A stretch of DNA of 64,000 nucleotides from the NCBI RefSeq assembly GCF_900172215.1, contig NZ_FWFP01000002.1, positions 62,001-126,000 of the forward strand, written 5' to 3'. Shown in pieces: positions 39,765 to 50,269 of the stretch. This DNA is from Ruegeria meonggei (GTDB lineage Bacteria; Pseudomonadota; Alphaproteobacteria; Rhodobacterales; Rhodobacteraceae). Below the pieces are notes generated by a model. It was not told where the DNA came from, did not search any database, and worked only from the letters and a program-made list of their open reading frames with translations. How positions within the stretch are numbered: the first letter of the stretch is position 1; each line of letters starts with the position of its first letter. Both the position numbers and the translations under genes were made by a program.

Positions 39765-41088
39765 GGAACCAGCGCACAGCCCGTTTGAACGGCCGCGCGG
39801 CATAGGTATCGACCGGAATTTCGAAATCCCACCATTCATCCTGTGGATGCGCGGCAAACAGGCTGAGGCCGACAGCCGAGGAAAAGCCCGGCCCGGTCGC
39901 CGATTGCGGCAACCCGTGGACCCGCAGCGGACGTCCAAGACGGACACGCTGGCCCAGAATGCGTGTGGCCAAACCGTCCAGACCCATGATCTGGCTGCCG
40001 CCACCGGTCAGAACGATTTGCTGGCTCGGCATATGGTCAAAGCCCGCGGCATCCAGACGGACCCGCACCTCCTCCAGGATTTCCTCAACACGTGGCCGCA
40101 TAATGCCGATCAGCTCGGCCCGGCTGACGGTCCGGCGGTCATGTTCCCAATCGCCGGTGTCGCCACCGATATCGATCAGATCTCGGTCATCAGCTCCGGT
40201 TGCATGAACGCCGCCATTGAAGGTCTTGATCCGTTCTGCCACAGCCGCTGGAACACCCAGCCCCATCGAGATATCGGCGGTTACGTGATCGCCACCCATG
40301 CGGACACAATCAGCATAGATCATGTGTTTCTTCATGAAGATCGACACGCTGGTCGTACCACCGCCCATATCGATACAGGCCGCGCCCAGTTCTTGCTCAT
40401 CCTCGACCAGGGCGGAAACGCCCGACACATAGGCCGAGTTCGCAATCCCTGCCAATTCCAGATCGCAACGCTTGATGCAGCGCACGATGTTCTGGATTGC
40501 TACCGCATCAACGGTCAGCATATGCATGTCGACAGCCAGACTCTGACCCATTTGCCCGCGCGGGTCGATCAGACCCGAGCGGTTATCCAGCGCAAAGTTA
40601 ACCGGCTGCGCGTGCAGCACTTCGCGCCCCACACCGTAGTCCGGGACGTCGCAGGCGTTCAGAACGCGCCCAACCTCGGCCTCGCTGACCACCTGACCTT
40701 CAAGATCAACCTGTGCATCCAACCCGTAAGAACGTGGGTTTGCACCCGAAAAGCTGGCGATGACATGATCCACCCGGATATCGGCCATCTTTTGCGCGGC
40801 CTGCAAGGCAGTGCGGATCGCCCTTTCAGTTTCCTGCATGGCTGTCACTTCGCCAAACTGCACCCCGCGTGATCGCGTGGTCGCGGCGCCGATCACCCGG
40901 AACCCGGTCTGACCGGCCAATGAGCCGATACTGTTATCCTCGCTCAGACGTCCGGTGCCGTCGAACCGCAGAACAAGGCAGGCGATTTTGGAACTGCCCA
41001 CATCCAGAACGGCAACAACACCGCGTTGCATCGCCTGCCTGCGCATTTGCCGCATGGCGCGTTGGGACTGATAAAGATCGGTCATCAT
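39751..41088 (-). CDS. ftsA: Cell division protein FtsA
   Basis: 445 residues, actin-like ATPase that tethers FtsZ to the membrane. Actin-fold motifs are GVVAVLDVGSSKIACLVLRF (phosphate 1), GAACIDMGGGTTSVSIFMKK (phosphate 2) and QQIVLTGGGSQIMGLDGLAT (adenosine). The 1C domain is present between them (residues ~105-190). The C-terminus FKRAVRWFRDNW is the amphipathic membrane-targeting helix. It starts 4 bp after the ftsQ stop. ATG 41088 and ATG 41085 are both possible starts. Confidence 0.97.
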   Translation of the reverse strand: MMTDLYQSQRAMRQMRRQAMQRGVVAVLDVGSSKIACLVLRFDGTGRLSEDNSIGSLAGQTGFRVIGAATTRSRGVQFGEVTAMQETERAIRTALQAAQKMADIRVDHVIASFSGANPRSYGLDAQVDLEGQVVSEAEVGRVLNACDVPDYGVGREVLHAQPVNFALDNRSGLIDPRGQMGQSLAVDMHMLTVDAVAIQNIVRCIKRCDLELAGIANSAYVSGVSALVEDEQELGAACIDMGGGTTSVSIFMKKHMIYADCVRMGGDHVTADISMGLGVPAAVAERIKTFNGGVHATGADDRDLIDIGGDTGDWEHDRRTVSRAELIGIMRPRVEEILEEVRVRLDAAGFDHMPSQQIVLTGGGSQIMGLDGLATRILGQRVRLGRPLRVHGLPQSATGPGFSSAVGLSLFAAHPQDEWWDFEIPVDTYAARPFKRAVRWFRDNW

Positions 41089-41092
41089 GGTC

Positions 41093-42094
41093 TTACTGCT
41101 CGCTACCCACTGTCACTTTTGTATTCCACCAGTCTTCGCTGGCAGCTTTGGTCATTCTGATTGTAGGACGCTGGCCGAGGCGCATATCCACTACTGCCAC
41201 GTCGCGCTCCAAGAGGTCCTGAACCTCATTCACCGCCAGTACGCGTTCCAATGCACGCACAGGGCGTTCGGTCGGCAACATGATGCGCTGGCCGCGGTCC
41301 AGAACCAGATCCCAGCGCCGTTCGCCGATCCGCACCAGCCCGCGCACCCGCGTGCCCAGGCTTCGGGCAGTGGTCAGCAGCTGCAATGCCTCGTCCACAT
41401 GCACATCCGCCCCCTTGCCCGCGATCAGTGGCAAGTTGGAATGATCCTTGCGCGAAGCAATCCGCTCTACATGGGCCCCGGTTTCATCCAGCAAGGCGAT
41501 CCCGGCCCGGGTGCGCCAGACGATGACTGGCTGGCGCTCGACTACATCTATCTGCAGAATACCGCCGGGACGCACGCGCACTGTGGCCAGTTTGACGGGA
41601 TTCAATCCGGTGATCTTGTCGCGGATTTGCTCGACATCCAGATCCCAGGAACTGATCGGGAAATCCAACGGAACGATCTCGCGGATATCTTCGGAAAGGT
41701 TGGTGCCTGCGCCGTCGATGGCCATCAGATTGACCATGAATTCCGGCCGCTGCTGGATCGAGGTCTTGAGGTCCGTCACATAAGCCACCACAGCCTCGCG
41801 CCGCTGTTCCGAGCCGAAATACACGCCTACGGCTATGCAAATTGCCAACACCGGCAGCCCTAGTTTCAGGCCGCGCCGAATCCCGGGGGTCAGCATCCAG
41901 CGCTGCACACGATAGCTCAGCCGCGAAGGAGCCGGGTCAAAGCGGTTCGACTTGCGGCCAAACAGACGCGCACCACGCAGGCGCAGTTTGGGTTCGGCCT
42001 CGGACCGTGCGCCAGAGTCAAAATCCGCGTCTGGCCCAGCCAGTGATTTCGAGCGGTGAATGACAGGTGTACGGGTGGCGGTCAGCGGTCGCAT
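41093..42094 (-). CDS. ftsQ: Cell division protein FtsQ
   Basis: 333 residues from ATG 42094, which overlaps the end of ddl by 13 bp and has GAGGACG upstream. Layout: basic cytoplasmic tail of about 75 residues, one transmembrane helix (LKLGLPVLAICIAVGVYFG), then a periplasmic POTRA domain (INGAGTNLSEDIREIVPL-like segment, residues ~120-190) and the beta domain ending RVLAVNEVQDLL ... AVVDMRLGQRPTIRM. FtsQ links early and late divisome proteins. The long N-terminal tail is usual in Rhodobacteraceae. Confidence 0.93.
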   Translation of the reverse strand: MRPLTATRTPVIHRSKSLAGPDADFDSGARSEAEPKLRLRGARLFGRKSNRFDPAPSRLSYRVQRWMLTPGIRRGLKLGLPVLAICIAVGVYFGSEQRREAVVAYVTDLKTSIQQRPEFMVNLMAIDGAGTNLSEDIREIVPLDFPISSWDLDVEQIRDKITGLNPVKLATVRVRPGGILQIDVVERQPVIVWRTRAGIALLDETGAHVERIASRKDHSNLPLIAGKGADVHVDEALQLLTTARSLGTRVRGLVRIGERRWDLVLDRGQRIMLPTERPVRALERVLAVNEVQDLLERDVAVVDMRLGQRPTIRMTKAASEDWWNTKVTVGSEQ

Positions 42095-42996
42095 GAGGCG
42101 TCCTCCACCATCCAGGCGCAGAACTGGCCGAATGTCATGCCACAATACTCACCCTGTTCAGGGGCCAGCGACGTGGGCGTCATGCCGGGCTGGGTGTTGG
42201 TCTCTAACAAGAACAGCCCGTCGGCACCCTGAGCGTCATCCCAGCGGAAATCGGTTCGGGTGACACCCCTGCACCCCAGCAGACTGTGGGCGCGCAGCGC
42301 GTAATCCATGCAGCGGTCAAATATCTCGGTTGGTATCTCGGCGGGCAGCACGTGCCACGACCCGCCGGGCTTGTATTTGGCGTCATAGTCGTACCAGCCG
42401 TCAGTCATGATTTCGGTCACAGTAAGAGCGCGGTCGCCCATGACGGTCACCGTCAGCTCACGACCCGCAACATATTGCTCGACCATTACCTGCTCTGGCA
42501 TGTCATCAGACAGTTTCGGTGGGCCATTGGCACCCTCATGCACCAGATAGATACCGACGCTAGAGCCTTCGTTATTGGGTTTGACCACATAGGGTGCCGC
42601 CATCACATGATCGGCCATCACCTCAGCTTTGGGAACGATCACGCTGTCGGCGACGGGCAGTCCGGCGATGCGAAACGCTTCCTTGCTGCGCTGCTTGTCC
42701 ATGGCCAGTGCCGAGGCCAGCACACCAGAATGCGTATACGGAATGCGCATCCATTCCAGCAGGCCTTGCACACAGCCATCCTCGCCCCAGCGGCCATGCA
42801 GGGCGTTGAAGACTACATCCGGTTTGATATCCAACAGGCGTGCGTAAAGGTCGGGACCTGCGTCCAGCTCGACCACTTCAAAGCCTTCTCCCCTAAGGGC
42901 GGCTGCGCATTCGCGCCCGCTGCTGAGAGACACCTCGCGTTCAGCCGAGGGGCCACCCATCAATACCGCCACTTTGGGGTTTGTCCTGCTCGACAT
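42082..42996 (-). CDS. ddl: D-alanine--D-alanine ligase
   Basis: The 304-residue ATP-grasp enzyme makes the D-Ala-D-Ala dipeptide for UDP-MurNAc-pentapeptide. Motifs: VAVLMGGPSAEREVSLSSG at the N-terminus, VVFNALHGRWGEDGCVQGLL, YVVKPNNEGSSVGIYLV (ATP-binding), VEQYVAGRELTVTVMGDRA, GCRGVTRTDFRWDD and LLETNTQPGMTPTSLAPEQG (Mg2+ site). ATG 42996 is chosen over TTG 43017 because it gives the normal N-terminus. It sits between murB and ftsQ, the usual dcw order. Confidence 0.96.
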   Translation of the reverse strand: MSSRTNPKVAVLMGGPSAEREVSLSSGRECAAALRGEGFEVVELDAGPDLYARLLDIKPDVVFNALHGRWGEDGCVQGLLEWMRIPYTHSGVLASALAMDKQRSKEAFRIAGLPVADSVIVPKAEVMADHVMAAPYVVKPNNEGSSVGIYLVHEGANGPPKLSDDMPEQVMVEQYVAGRELTVTVMGDRALTVTEIMTDGWYDYDAKYKPGGSWHVLPAEIPTEIFDRCMDYALRAHSLLGCRGVTRTDFRWDDAQGADGLFLLETNTQPGMTPTSLAPEQGEYCGMTFGQFCAWMVEDASCDR

Positions 42997-43107
42997 ACCC
43001 ACGTTCGTGCGCCTCAATGTCCCCGGACCTTATGTGGTGGTCCGTGCTTTGTTATGCCTTTGATCCGTCGCCTTAAATTGCCTGTTATTGGTCTGACGGA
43101 TGGGGCT

Positions 43108-44034
43108 TTATTCTGTCAGCGGATCACCGACCCGCATGATTTCCCACTCTAGCGTGATGCCGCTTGTTTCGTAAACCTTTTTTCGTACCTTCTCGCCCAA
43201 TCCTTCCAGATCTGCCGCCGTGGCGGTGCCCGTGTTGATCAGAAAGTTCGAGTGCTTTTGACTCATCTGCGCGCCGCCAAGCGACGCCCCACGCATGCCC
43301 GCATCGTCGATGACCTTCCACGCCTTGAGGTCATGCACATCGTCTGTACGACCCGTGGACGAAAAGCCCGCCGGGTTGCGAAAAGTCGAGCCCGCGCTGC
43401 GGTCCTTTGTGGGTTGGGTCTCATCCCGCTTTTGTAGCTGCGCCGTCATGCGGGCGTGCAGCTCCTCGGGGTCGCCTGACGGGCCTTCAAACGTGGCCGA
43501 GATCAAAACCGCGCCTTCGGGCAGATCGGATTGGCGATACCGGAAATTCAGATCCTCAGGCGTCAGGTTCAAAACCTCACCTTGCCGCGTGACGATGGTG
43601 GCCTTGCGCAACACATCCGCCGTGTAGCTGCCATAACACCCGGCATTCATCCGCACTGCGCCGCCGATCGAGCCGGGAATGGTGCGCAAAAAGGTCAGGT
43701 CCACACCTGCGTCAGCTGCCTTGCGCGCCACATGAGCGTCCAGCGCGGCCGCACCTGCGGTGACGGTGTTTCCGCCAACTGATATGCTATTGAATCCGCG
43801 ACCCAACCGGATCACGACAGCACGCAATCCGCCATCACGAACGATCAGGTTGGACCCGACGCCCATGGGAAAGACCGGGACACCTTCTGGCAGATCGCGC
43901 AGGAAACCCTGCAGGTCTTTTTTATCAGCAGGCTGAAACAGGTAATCCGCCTGACCGCCGACGCGGAGCCAAGTCAGGTCGTTCAACGACCGGTTTTCGG
44001 TCAGCTTGCCACGTGGGTTTGGAAACGTCGTCAT
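43108..44034 (-). CDS. murB: UDP-N-acetylenolpyruvoylglucosamine reductase
   Basis: The 308-residue FAD enzyme reduces UDP-GlcNAc-enolpyruvate to UDP-MurNAc. Features: [17 protein letters not shown] near the N-terminus, [16 protein letters not shown] (FAD pyrophosphate loop), [20 protein letters not shown] (catalytic region), [14 protein letters not shown] (with the Ser proton donor in GST) and [10 protein letters not shown]. The arrangement fits the short type II form (no extra YKT loop). ATG 44034 is preferred to the frame start at 44064. It follows the DUF2484 pair by 57 bp. Confidence 0.95.
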   Translation of the reverse strand: MTTFPNPRGKLTENRSLNDLTWLRVGGQADYLFQPADKKDLQGFLRDLPEGVPVFPMGVGSNLIVRDGGLRAVVIRLGRGFNSISVGGNTVTAGAAALDAHVARKAADAGVDLTFLRTIPGSIGGAVRMNAGCYGSYTADVLRKATIVTRQGEVLNLTPEDLNFRYRQSDLPEGAVLISATFEGPSGDPEELHARMTAQLQKRDETQPTKDRSAGSTFRNPAGFSSTGRTDDVHDLKAWKVIDDAGMRGASLGGAQMSQKHSNFLINTGTATAADLEGLGEKVRKKVYETSGITLEWEIMRVGDPLTE

Positions 44035-44091
44035 GGCGGTTAAATCGCGGATTTGATCCGGCAAAGCAAGCCGTAACCGGCACGGGGTGGT

Positions 44092-44334
44092 TCAGATTCG
44101 CTTGCGCAGCCAACGGCCCAGATAGATCACCGGCCAACGCAACACCGACATGCCTGCCGCCAGAACGATCAGCCCGATCCATGGGCCGTTTTGTAGGGTG
44201 ACGTAGCCCAGTATCGGGATGCCGACCGCGATCAGGGCATAAGCACGGGACCAGTGGTTGTCGTTGCTGGGGATCATCGCCAGCACATTTGCGGCTATGC
44301 CCCATAGGGCGGCGAGGGCGATGGACCAGTTCAT
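44092..44334 (-). CDS. DUF2484 family small membrane protein (second of a pair)
   Basis: 80 residues with three hydrophobic segments: IALAALWGIAANVLAMI, AYALIAVGIPILGYVTL and WIGLIVLAAGMSVLRWPVIY, ending in a basic tail RWLRKRI. It overlaps the upstream paralogue by ATGA-type coupling (4 bp). DUF2484 proteins are short membrane proteins largely confined to Rhodobacterales and found in this dcw position, which suggests an accessory envelope role. No activity is known. Confidence 0.82.
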   Translation of the reverse strand: MNWSIALAALWGIAANVLAMIPSNDNHWSRAYALIAVGIPILGYVTLQNGPWIGLIVLAAGMSVLRWPVIYLGRWLRKRI

Positions 44335-44576
44335 TCCTCAACCTCCTGCCCGGTCCAACGGCGCCAATAAAATCGGATCGGGTTGCGGAACATCGAGGCA
44401 AACGCCGCAAAGCCCAGAACCGAGAAGAACCAGCCAAAATCATGGCCAAGCCAAACGATCAGCGCCGGGGCCGCGATGAACAACACAACCCCCGGTGGGA
44501 ATTGCAGACGCATTGGCAGCATGGCCACGATTGTCGAGGCCACGACCCATAAGGCTGCGAATAGCACCGAATACAC
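44331..44576 (-). CDS. DUF2484 family small membrane protein (first of a pair)
   Basis: 81 residues from GTG 44576, placed 7 nt after GGAGG; a TTG at 44591 would sit before that ribosome site and is rejected. Three hydrophobic stretches (VLFAALWVVASTIVAMLPM, VVLFIAAPALIVWLG, WFFSVLGFAAFASMF) lead to NPIRFYWRRWTGQEVEE. The N-terminal pattern AALW..A....AM.P is shared with the downstream neighbour, so the two arose by duplication. It lies 47 bp after murC. Confidence 0.82.
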   Translation of the reverse strand: MYSVLFAALWVVASTIVAMLPMRLQFPPGVVLFIAAPALIVWLGHDFGWFFSVLGFAAFASMFRNPIRFYWRRWTGQEVEE

Positions 44577-44623
44577 CAATTGCCCCTCCAAGGACGTACA
44601 TTCTGCAGTTGCGAGATCACCCT

Positions 44624-46063
44624 TTAAAGTTGCGCGACCCCAGAGTCCACTACGCCCGCGTCATGATTTTGTTGTAAACGCTCGGGCAAACCATTGGCCC
44701 AGGCGCTGATGGTACCAGCCCCAAGGCACACAACCATATCGCCGGGGCGGGCCTGTTCGCGGACAAGTCGTTCGAGATCAGCCTCATCCAGCAGCGCGCG
44801 CGCGTGGCGGTGGCCGTGGCGGATCAACCCCTGGACCAGATCATCGCGTGAGGCACCTTCGATCGGGTCTTCTCCGGCTGCAAAAATATCGGCGATGGCC
44901 ACGACATCGGCGTCGTTGAAACAGGTGCAGAAATCATCAAACAGGTTGGACAGGCGCGAGTATCGGTGCGGTTGATGCACGGCAATCACCCGGCCCTCGG
45001 TCGCCTGACGGGCGGCTTTCAGCACGGCGGCGATCTCAACCGGGTGGTGGCCGTAGTCGTCGATGATGGTGACCCCGTCGACCTCGCCCACTTTGGTAAA
45101 CCGGCGATTGACGCCGCCGAAATTGGCCAGAGCCTCGCGGATTTCAGCAGCTTTCATACCCAGATGACGGGCCACAGCCACCGCCGACAGCGCGTTTGAG
45201 ACGTTGTGATCGCCGGGCATCGGCAGGGTGCAGCCTTCGATCACCGTGTCTTCATATTGCAAGTGGATGTCGAAATGCGCGATGCCGCCCTTGTAGGTCA
45301 GGTTTTCCGCCCGCACATCGGCCTGCGCGTTGAACCCATAGGTGCGCACGCGACGATCCGAGATCCGGCCGACCAGCGTTTGCACTTCGGCATGGTCTGT
45401 ACAACAGACCGCAAGGCCGTAGAACGGCAGGTTCGAGACGAACTCGTAAAACCCCTCGCGCAGGTGATCGAAATCGCCCCAATGCTCCATATGTTCGGGG
45501 TCGATATTGGTAACGATGGCAATCGTGGCGGGAAGGCGATTGAACGAGCCGTCGGATTCGTCGGCCTCGACCACCATCCATTCGCCCTGCCCCATCCGGG
45601 CGTTGGAGCCATAGGCGTGAATGATGCCGCCATTGATCACGGTCGGGTCAAAATCGCCCGCCACCATCAGTTCAGCCATCATCGTGGTGGTGGTGGTCTT
45701 GCCGTGGGTTCCGGCAATGGCGATGTTGGATTTCAGGCGCATCAGTTCGGCCAGCATGTCGGCGCGGCGGACCACCGGCAGATCCAGCGCACGTGCGCCA
45801 TCCAGTTCGGGGTTGCCTGGCTTGATCGCGGTTGACACAACAACCACCGCCGCGTTTTCCAGATTTTCGGCCCGCTGACCGACAAAAATCTCGGCCCCCA
45901 GACCAGCCAAACGGTCGGTGATCTTGGAGGCCTTCAGATCCGATCCCTGAACCCGGTAGCCCAGGTTCAGCAGTACTTCGGCAATGCCCGACATTCCGAT
46001 CCCGCCAATTCCGACAAAGTGGATCGGCCCGACGTCTTGCGGCAGTTTGGTTGCGGGGTTCAT
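44624..46063 (-). CDS. murC: UDP-N-acetylmuramate--L-alanine ligase
   Basis: The 479-residue Mur ligase adds L-Ala to UDP-MurNAc. Motifs: [20 protein letters not shown] (UDP-binding), [18 protein letters not shown] (P-loop), [40 protein letters not shown], and [20 protein letters not shown] with [10 protein letters not shown] in domain 3. The start ATG overlaps the murG stop (ATGA at 46060-46063), showing translational coupling. Length is normal. Confidence 0.97.
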   Translation of the reverse strand: MNPATKLPQDVGPIHFVGIGGIGMSGIAEVLLNLGYRVQGSDLKASKITDRLAGLGAEIFVGQRAENLENAAVVVVSTAIKPGNPELDGARALDLPVVRRADMLAELMRLKSNIAIAGTHGKTTTTTMMAELMVAGDFDPTVINGGIIHAYGSNARMGQGEWMVVEADESDGSFNRLPATIAIVTNIDPEHMEHWGDFDHLREGFYEFVSNLPFYGLAVCCTDHAEVQTLVGRISDRRVRTYGFNAQADVRAENLTYKGGIAHFDIHLQYEDTVIEGCTLPMPGDHNVSNALSAVAVARHLGMKAAEIREALANFGGVNRRFTKVGEVDGVTIIDDYGHHPVEIAAVLKAARQATEGRVIAVHQPHRYSRLSNLFDDFCTCFNDADVVAIADIFAAGEDPIEGASRDDLVQGLIRHGHRHARALLDEADLERLVREQARPGDMVVCLGAGTISAWANGLPERLQQNHDAGVVDSGVAQL

Positions 46064-47157
46064 GGGGTCTCCTTCTGCGCCAGCTGTTCAACGAGGGCCA
46101 CCAGACGCTCGGTCGCGTCCGGCGCGCCGGTCGACAGGGCGGCGCGGGCCATTTTCTGCGCGGCTTCCGGGTTGGTCAAAACGGCGGTGATCTGCTCGGT
46201 CAGGGCGGAAACGTCAAGCAGGTTTTCGGGGATCATCACCGAGCCGCCTGCCTGCACCAGCCCGCGCGCATTGGCGGTCTGGTGGTCACCTGCGGCCGCC
46301 GCAAACGGCACCAGGATTGAGGGGCGGCCAATGACCGAGATATCAGCGACGCTGGACGCGCCCGAGCGTGAGATTACCAACTGTGCGTCGGACATGCGGC
46401 GCGGCACGTCCTGAAAGAAGGGCTGCACATCGGCGCGGATACCATGGTCGTTGTAAAACGCGGTCACCCGGGCGCCGTCTTCGTCGCGCGCCTGATGGGC
46501 GACGCGGATATGGTGGCGCAGACCCTCGGGCAGTGCCGCAATGGCGCCGGGCACCACATCGCTGAGGACGCGCGCGCCCTGGCTGCCGCCCATCACCAGG
46601 ATCGACATCGGGTAATCGCCGGGTGGAATGTAACCTGCAGCAGCCCGGTCCAACACGGCGGCGCGCACCGGGTTGCCCGTGTGGATGCCCTGCGCCCCTT
46701 CGGGCAGGTCGGTGGGCCAGACGCCGCAGGCCACCTGGGCCACGCGGGTGGCAAACAATTGGTTCACCCGGCCCAACACTCCGTTTTGTTCGTGGATCAT
46801 GCGCGGGATTTTCAGCAGGGTCGCGGCCCCCAGCGCCGGGATCGACGGGTAGCCGCCAAATCCCACAACCACATCTGGCCTGTCGCGCAGCATATGAACG
46901 CTCATCGCGGTGACGCCGCCGGCAATCTTGGGGCCGACCATCAATTTGGCCGCCAGACCGCCACGGGCGAAGGTGGCCGAGGAGGCCTCGGTTATTTCGG
47001 TCGTATGGGGGAATCCGCTGGTATAGCGCGCGCCGCGCGTATCGGTGGACAGGCGCACGCGCCAGCTCTTGTGCAGCATCGCCTCGGCCAGCGCCTGCGC
47101 CGGGAACATATGACCCCCGGTGCCGCCAGCCGCAATCAACAGATAGGGTTTGCCCAT
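46060..47157 (-). CDS. murG: Undecaprenyl-PP-MurNAc-pentapeptide GlcNAc transferase
   Basis: The 365-residue GT28 glycosyltransferase converts lipid I to lipid II at the inner membrane face. The glycine loops are [20 protein letters not shown] and [16 protein letters not shown] with [12 protein letters not shown]. The UDP-GlcNAc site is [19 protein letters not shown] and [20 protein letters not shown], followed by the sugar-contacting [11 protein letters not shown]. It overlaps the ftsW stop by one base (TAATG) and the murC start by four. Confidence 0.97.
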   Translation of the reverse strand: MGKPYLLIAAGGTGGHMFPAQALAEAMLHKSWRVRLSTDTRGARYTSGFPHTTEITEASSATFARGGLAAKLMVGPKIAGGVTAMSVHMLRDRPDVVVGFGGYPSIPALGAATLLKIPRMIHEQNGVLGRVNQLFATRVAQVACGVWPTDLPEGAQGIHTGNPVRAAVLDRAAAGYIPPGDYPMSILVMGGSQGARVLSDVVPGAIAALPEGLRHHIRVAHQARDEDGARVTAFYNDHGIRADVQPFFQDVPRRMSDAQLVISRSGASSVADISVIGRPSILVPFAAAAGDHQTANARGLVQAGGSVMIPENLLDVSALTEQITAVLTNPEAAQKMARAALSTGAPDATERLVALVEQLAQKETP

Positions 47158-48320
47158 TAGCCTCGTCCGCGCAGAATATCACCTAGTTCGCCCTGTGGGC
47201 GCGAGCGGGTAAACGCCAAAAGCATGCCAACCGCAATACCCCCGGCAATCAGAGATGAGCCGCCATAGCTGACGAACGGTAACGTCATGCCCTTGGCAGG
47301 CAGCAAACGCACGGCCACGCCCATGTTGATCATCGCTTGAACGCCGAACATGCAGGCCAGACCAGTGCCTGCCAGACGGATGAACATATCGCGCTCGCGC
47401 ATCAGACGCAGCTGCGATCGCACCACGATGATGGAATAGAGCGCGATGATGATCAGCACCAGGATCAGCCCGTATTCCTCAGCCGCAACGGCAATGATGA
47501 AATCCGTATGCGCATCGGGCAGCGACCATTTCACCTGGCCTTCGCCCACGCCGACACCAAACAGACCCCCCTCGCGGATGGCGTTGGTGGCATAGCCCAG
47601 TTGGGTGGTCGGATCGACCTCTTGGTTCAGAAAACCGTCAATGCGGCGGGCAAAATGTTCCGAGTTGGAATAGGCGAACATGCCGCCCAGCACGACGACT
47701 CCAGCCATGCCAACCAGCAACAGCATCGGCGCACCAGCCACGAAATACATCACGCCCCAGCCAAAAAGCATCAGACAAGCCTGACCGAAATCGGGTTGCA
47801 TCACCAACATGGCGACAATCGCCATGCACAACGCAAAAGACCACAGCCGCCCCGGCGGGCCGTTGATTTGCTGCGACGCCGCCAGCAGCCATGCGGCCAC
47901 CACGACGAACCCGGGTTTCAGAAATTCAGATGGTTGCAGAGAGGCAAAGCCCAGCGAATACCAGCGCACCGCCCCTTTGCCGAAATCGGTGCCAAAAACC
48001 GGCAGAAATGCCAGCGCCACGAAAGACGCCAGAAAGCCCAGCACTGCAAGTCGCCGCACCAAAGTCGGCGACATCATCGAGGTCAGCAGCATCGCAATCA
48101 GTGCCACCCCGCCAAACAGCGCCTGGCGTTCAACATAGTGGAACGGATCGAACCCGTTGCGCCCTGCCAGAGGCGGCGATGAGGCCAGCCCCAGCAACAA
48201 GCCGATGACAAACAGGATCAGAACGCAGGACATCGTCCAGCGATCAATCGTCCGCCACCACTTTGGTAGAATCGGTTCGCCGCGCTGGTCCTGGACCGCG
48301 CCATACACCATCTCAGTCAT
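47157..48320 (-). CDS. ftsW: Peptidoglycan polymerase FtsW (SEDS family)
   Basis: 387 residues with about ten membrane helices. This SEDS glycosyltransferase polymerises lipid II at the septum with its partner FtsI. Characteristic parts are [40 protein letters not shown] (with the catalytic Asp region), [52 protein letters not shown] and [20 protein letters not shown] 48320 heads the ftsW-murG-murC block. The block is cut off from murD by inserted genes and therefore needs its own promoter in 48321-48491. Confidence 0.97.
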   Translation of the reverse strand: MTEMVYGAVQDQRGEPILPKWWRTIDRWTMSCVLILFVIGLLLGLASSPPLAGRNGFDPFHYVERQALFGGVALIAMLLTSMMSPTLVRRLAVLGFLASFVALAFLPVFGTDFGKGAVRWYSLGFASLQPSEFLKPGFVVVAAWLLAASQQINGPPGRLWSFALCMAIVAMLVMQPDFGQACLMLFGWGVMYFVAGAPMLLLVGMAGVVVLGGMFAYSNSEHFARRIDGFLNQEVDPTTQLGYATNAIREGGLFGVGVGEGQVKWSLPDAHTDFIIAVAAEEYGLILVLIIIALYSIIVVRSQLRLMRERDMFIRLAGTGLACMFGVQAMINMGVAVRLLPAKGMTLPFVSYGGSSLIAGGIAVGMLLAFTRSRPQGELGDILRGRG

Positions 48321-48491
48321 GAGATACCGCCACTATCTGCCTCGTCAACGTCCCGTTTTCGGGATCTGGTTGAGACTCTACCGCGATTTTTGCGTTTGGG
48401 CTAGCGGAATGAACAGGACAAACCCAATGAATGGATTCGCCGGGCACGTTTTGGCTTTTCTGAAGGTCGGATTTCGAATTATTGTTGTGGC

Positions 48492-48938
48492 ATGAAGCAC
48501 AATCTTCTTCATAGCGTGGCTCATAATTTCACGGATTCTCTTGCAGGAGGCCTGAGTTTCGTCGCGCCACCACATGTGATTTCGGCGAGTGTTTTCGCCG
48601 AGGCAGCATGTGCGAAAGACGGTTTTTTTATTGCGAACTTTCTGACAGGTCGGGTTCAAGGAGCCTTGTTTGACGATGAAATGGCAACGATAATTCCTTT
48701 GTATCGCAACGCTTTTCCGAATTTCTGTGAGAAACAGCAAGTGGACCATTCTGACTACGCGGCATTTCTCGTCCGCTTTATTTCCGGTCTAAACGGAAAC
48801 AGATACGTAATCACAATCGAAGATCACCGCGGACGAAGATCATCTCGCGAGTATCTAGGTGGCAACGGGAAAAGAACCGAAGTCATCGATGACCAAGGAA
48901 GACGGAGACCAAGACACTTCGCAGTTCCACTAGACTGA
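48492..48938 (+). CDS. Hypothetical protein, inserted in the dcw cluster
   Basis: 148 residues on the strand opposite to the dcw genes. It opens MKHNLLHSVAHNFTDSLAGG, has a slightly hydrophobic middle (GLSFVAPPHVISASVF) and ends in a charged, Arg-rich part (ITIEDHRGRRSSREY ... DDQGRRRPRHFAV). The stretch from about 48340 to 49000 is visibly more AT-rich than the division genes, suggesting late acquisition. No domain is recognised and there is no clear signal peptide. The coding call rests on an intact frame and natural-looking composition. Confidence 0.55.
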   Translation: MKHNLLHSVAHNFTDSLAGGLSFVAPPHVISASVFAEAACAKDGFFIANFLTGRVQGALFDDEMATIIPLYRNAFPNFCEKQQVDHSDYAAFLVRFISGLNGNRYVITIEDHRGRRSSREYLGGNGKRTEVIDDQGRRRPRHFAVPLD

Positions 48939-49044
48939 CCCAGTCTTTCTCATTCAGTTCAGGGTTTGGTATTTCCGCTGTCGTGTACGAGCGCAAAAAC
49001 CGCAAGCTCTTGCCATCTCGTGCAATCCGCGCCATGCGCAGCAG

Positions 49045-50223
49045 ATGAGTTATGACACGATCATCCTTGGTGCTGGCGCGGCTGGCATGATGTGCGCGGC
49101 CCATTGTGGTGGGCGCGTGCTGGTGATCGATCACGCCAAGGCCGCGGGTGAGAAAATCCGCATCTCAGGCGGAGGGCGCTGCAATTTCACCAATATGCAT
49201 GCGGGGCCCGAGAATTTCCTGTCGCAGAACCCGCATTTCTGCAAATCCGCTTTGGCGCGCTACACGCAGTGGGATTTCGTTGATCTGGTCGCACGGCACG
49301 GGATTGCATGGCACGAAAAGACACTGGGGCAGCTGTTCTGCGACGGGTCCTCGAAGCAAATCATCCAGATGCTGCTGGATGAGATGGCGGGCGCCGGGGC
49401 CGAGCTGTGGGTGCGGGCATCCGTTCAGGATCTGCGCAAGACCGACGCTGGCTTTGCGCTAGAGGTTGACCTTGAGGGGCAGCGTCACAGTTTGACCTGC
49501 TCCAATCTGGTTCTGGCCACCGGCGGCAAGTCGATCCCCAAGATGGGCGCGACGGGGCTGGCGTATGATATCGCGCGCCAGTTCGGGCTGCGGATGACCG
49601 AAACGCGGGCTGCTCTGGTGCCGTTCACCTTTTCGGACGGCAGGTTCAAAGACCTGTCCGGAGTGTCCCTGCCTGTACGGTTGTCGAATGACCGCACCGC
49701 GTTTGACGAGGCGTTGCTGTTCACCCATCGCGGCCTCAGCGGGCCTTCGGTGCTGCAGCTGTCGTCCTATTGGCTTGAAGGCGAAGAGATTCGGGTCAAT
49801 CTGATCCCTGACCTGCCCCTGTTCGACCTGCTGCGCGAACAACGCCAAAGCGGTGGACGCAAGGCGCTGACGACCGAGTTGTCGCGCCACCTGCCCGGAC
49901 GGTTGGTGGACTATTTAACGCAGCATATCGCGATGCAGGGCAATCTGGCCGATCAGTCGGACGCCGCTTTGGCAGAGCTGATCGCAGCCCTGTCGGACTG
50001 GCCGCTGACGCCCTCGGGCTCGGAAGGGTATCGCACCGCCGAAGTGACCCTTGGCGGCATCAACACCGATGATTTGTCGTCGAAAACGATGGAGGCCAGG
50101 GATGTCCCCGGCCTCTATGCGATTGGTGAAGCGGTGGATGTCACCGGCTGGCTGGGCGGCTACAACTTCCAGTGGGCATGGTCCTCGGGCCACGCCGCTG
50201 GCACTGCAATCGCCAGACGTTAA
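49045..50223 (+). CDS. BaiN/HI0933-family NAD(P)/FAD-dependent oxidoreductase
   Basis: The 392-residue flavoprotein begins with an FAD Rossmann motif (IILGAGAAGMMCAAHCGG) and the family signature GEKIRISGGGRCNFTNMHAG. The middle has NLVLATGGKSIPKMGATGLA and VPFTFSDGRFKDLSGVSLPV, FTHRGLSGPSVLQLSSYW. The end EVTLGGINTDDLSSKTMEAR and GLYAIGEAVDVTGWLGGYNF closes the FAD site. Members are widespread; a clostridial relative (BaiN) acts on bile-acid intermediates, but the role in proteobacteria is unknown. It is on the opposite strand to the dcw cluster it interrupts. Confidence 0.92.
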   Translation: MSYDTIILGAGAAGMMCAAHCGGRVLVIDHAKAAGEKIRISGGGRCNFTNMHAGPENFLSQNPHFCKSALARYTQWDFVDLVARHGIAWHEKTLGQLFCDGSSKQIIQMLLDEMAGAGAELWVRASVQDLRKTDAGFALEVDLEGQRHSLTCSNLVLATGGKSIPKMGATGLAYDIARQFGLRMTETRAALVPFTFSDGRFKDLSGVSLPVRLSNDRTAFDEALLFTHRGLSGPSVLQLSSYWLEGEEIRVNLIPDLPLFDLLREQRQSGGRKALTTELSRHLPGRLVDYLTQHIAMQGNLADQSDAALAELIAALSDWPLTPSGSEGYRTAEVTLGGINTDDLSSKTMEARDVPGLYAIGEAVDVTGWLGGYNFQWAWSSGHAAGTAIARR

Positions 50224-50269
50224 CCGACACTCTGCGCGTGGCCTTAGCCGACACTCTGTGTACGGGGCT

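Noticed and set aside
48883..49134. 83-residue minus-strand ORF
   Set aside because: It overlaps the flavoprotein start and the hypothetical gene end, with no independent support.
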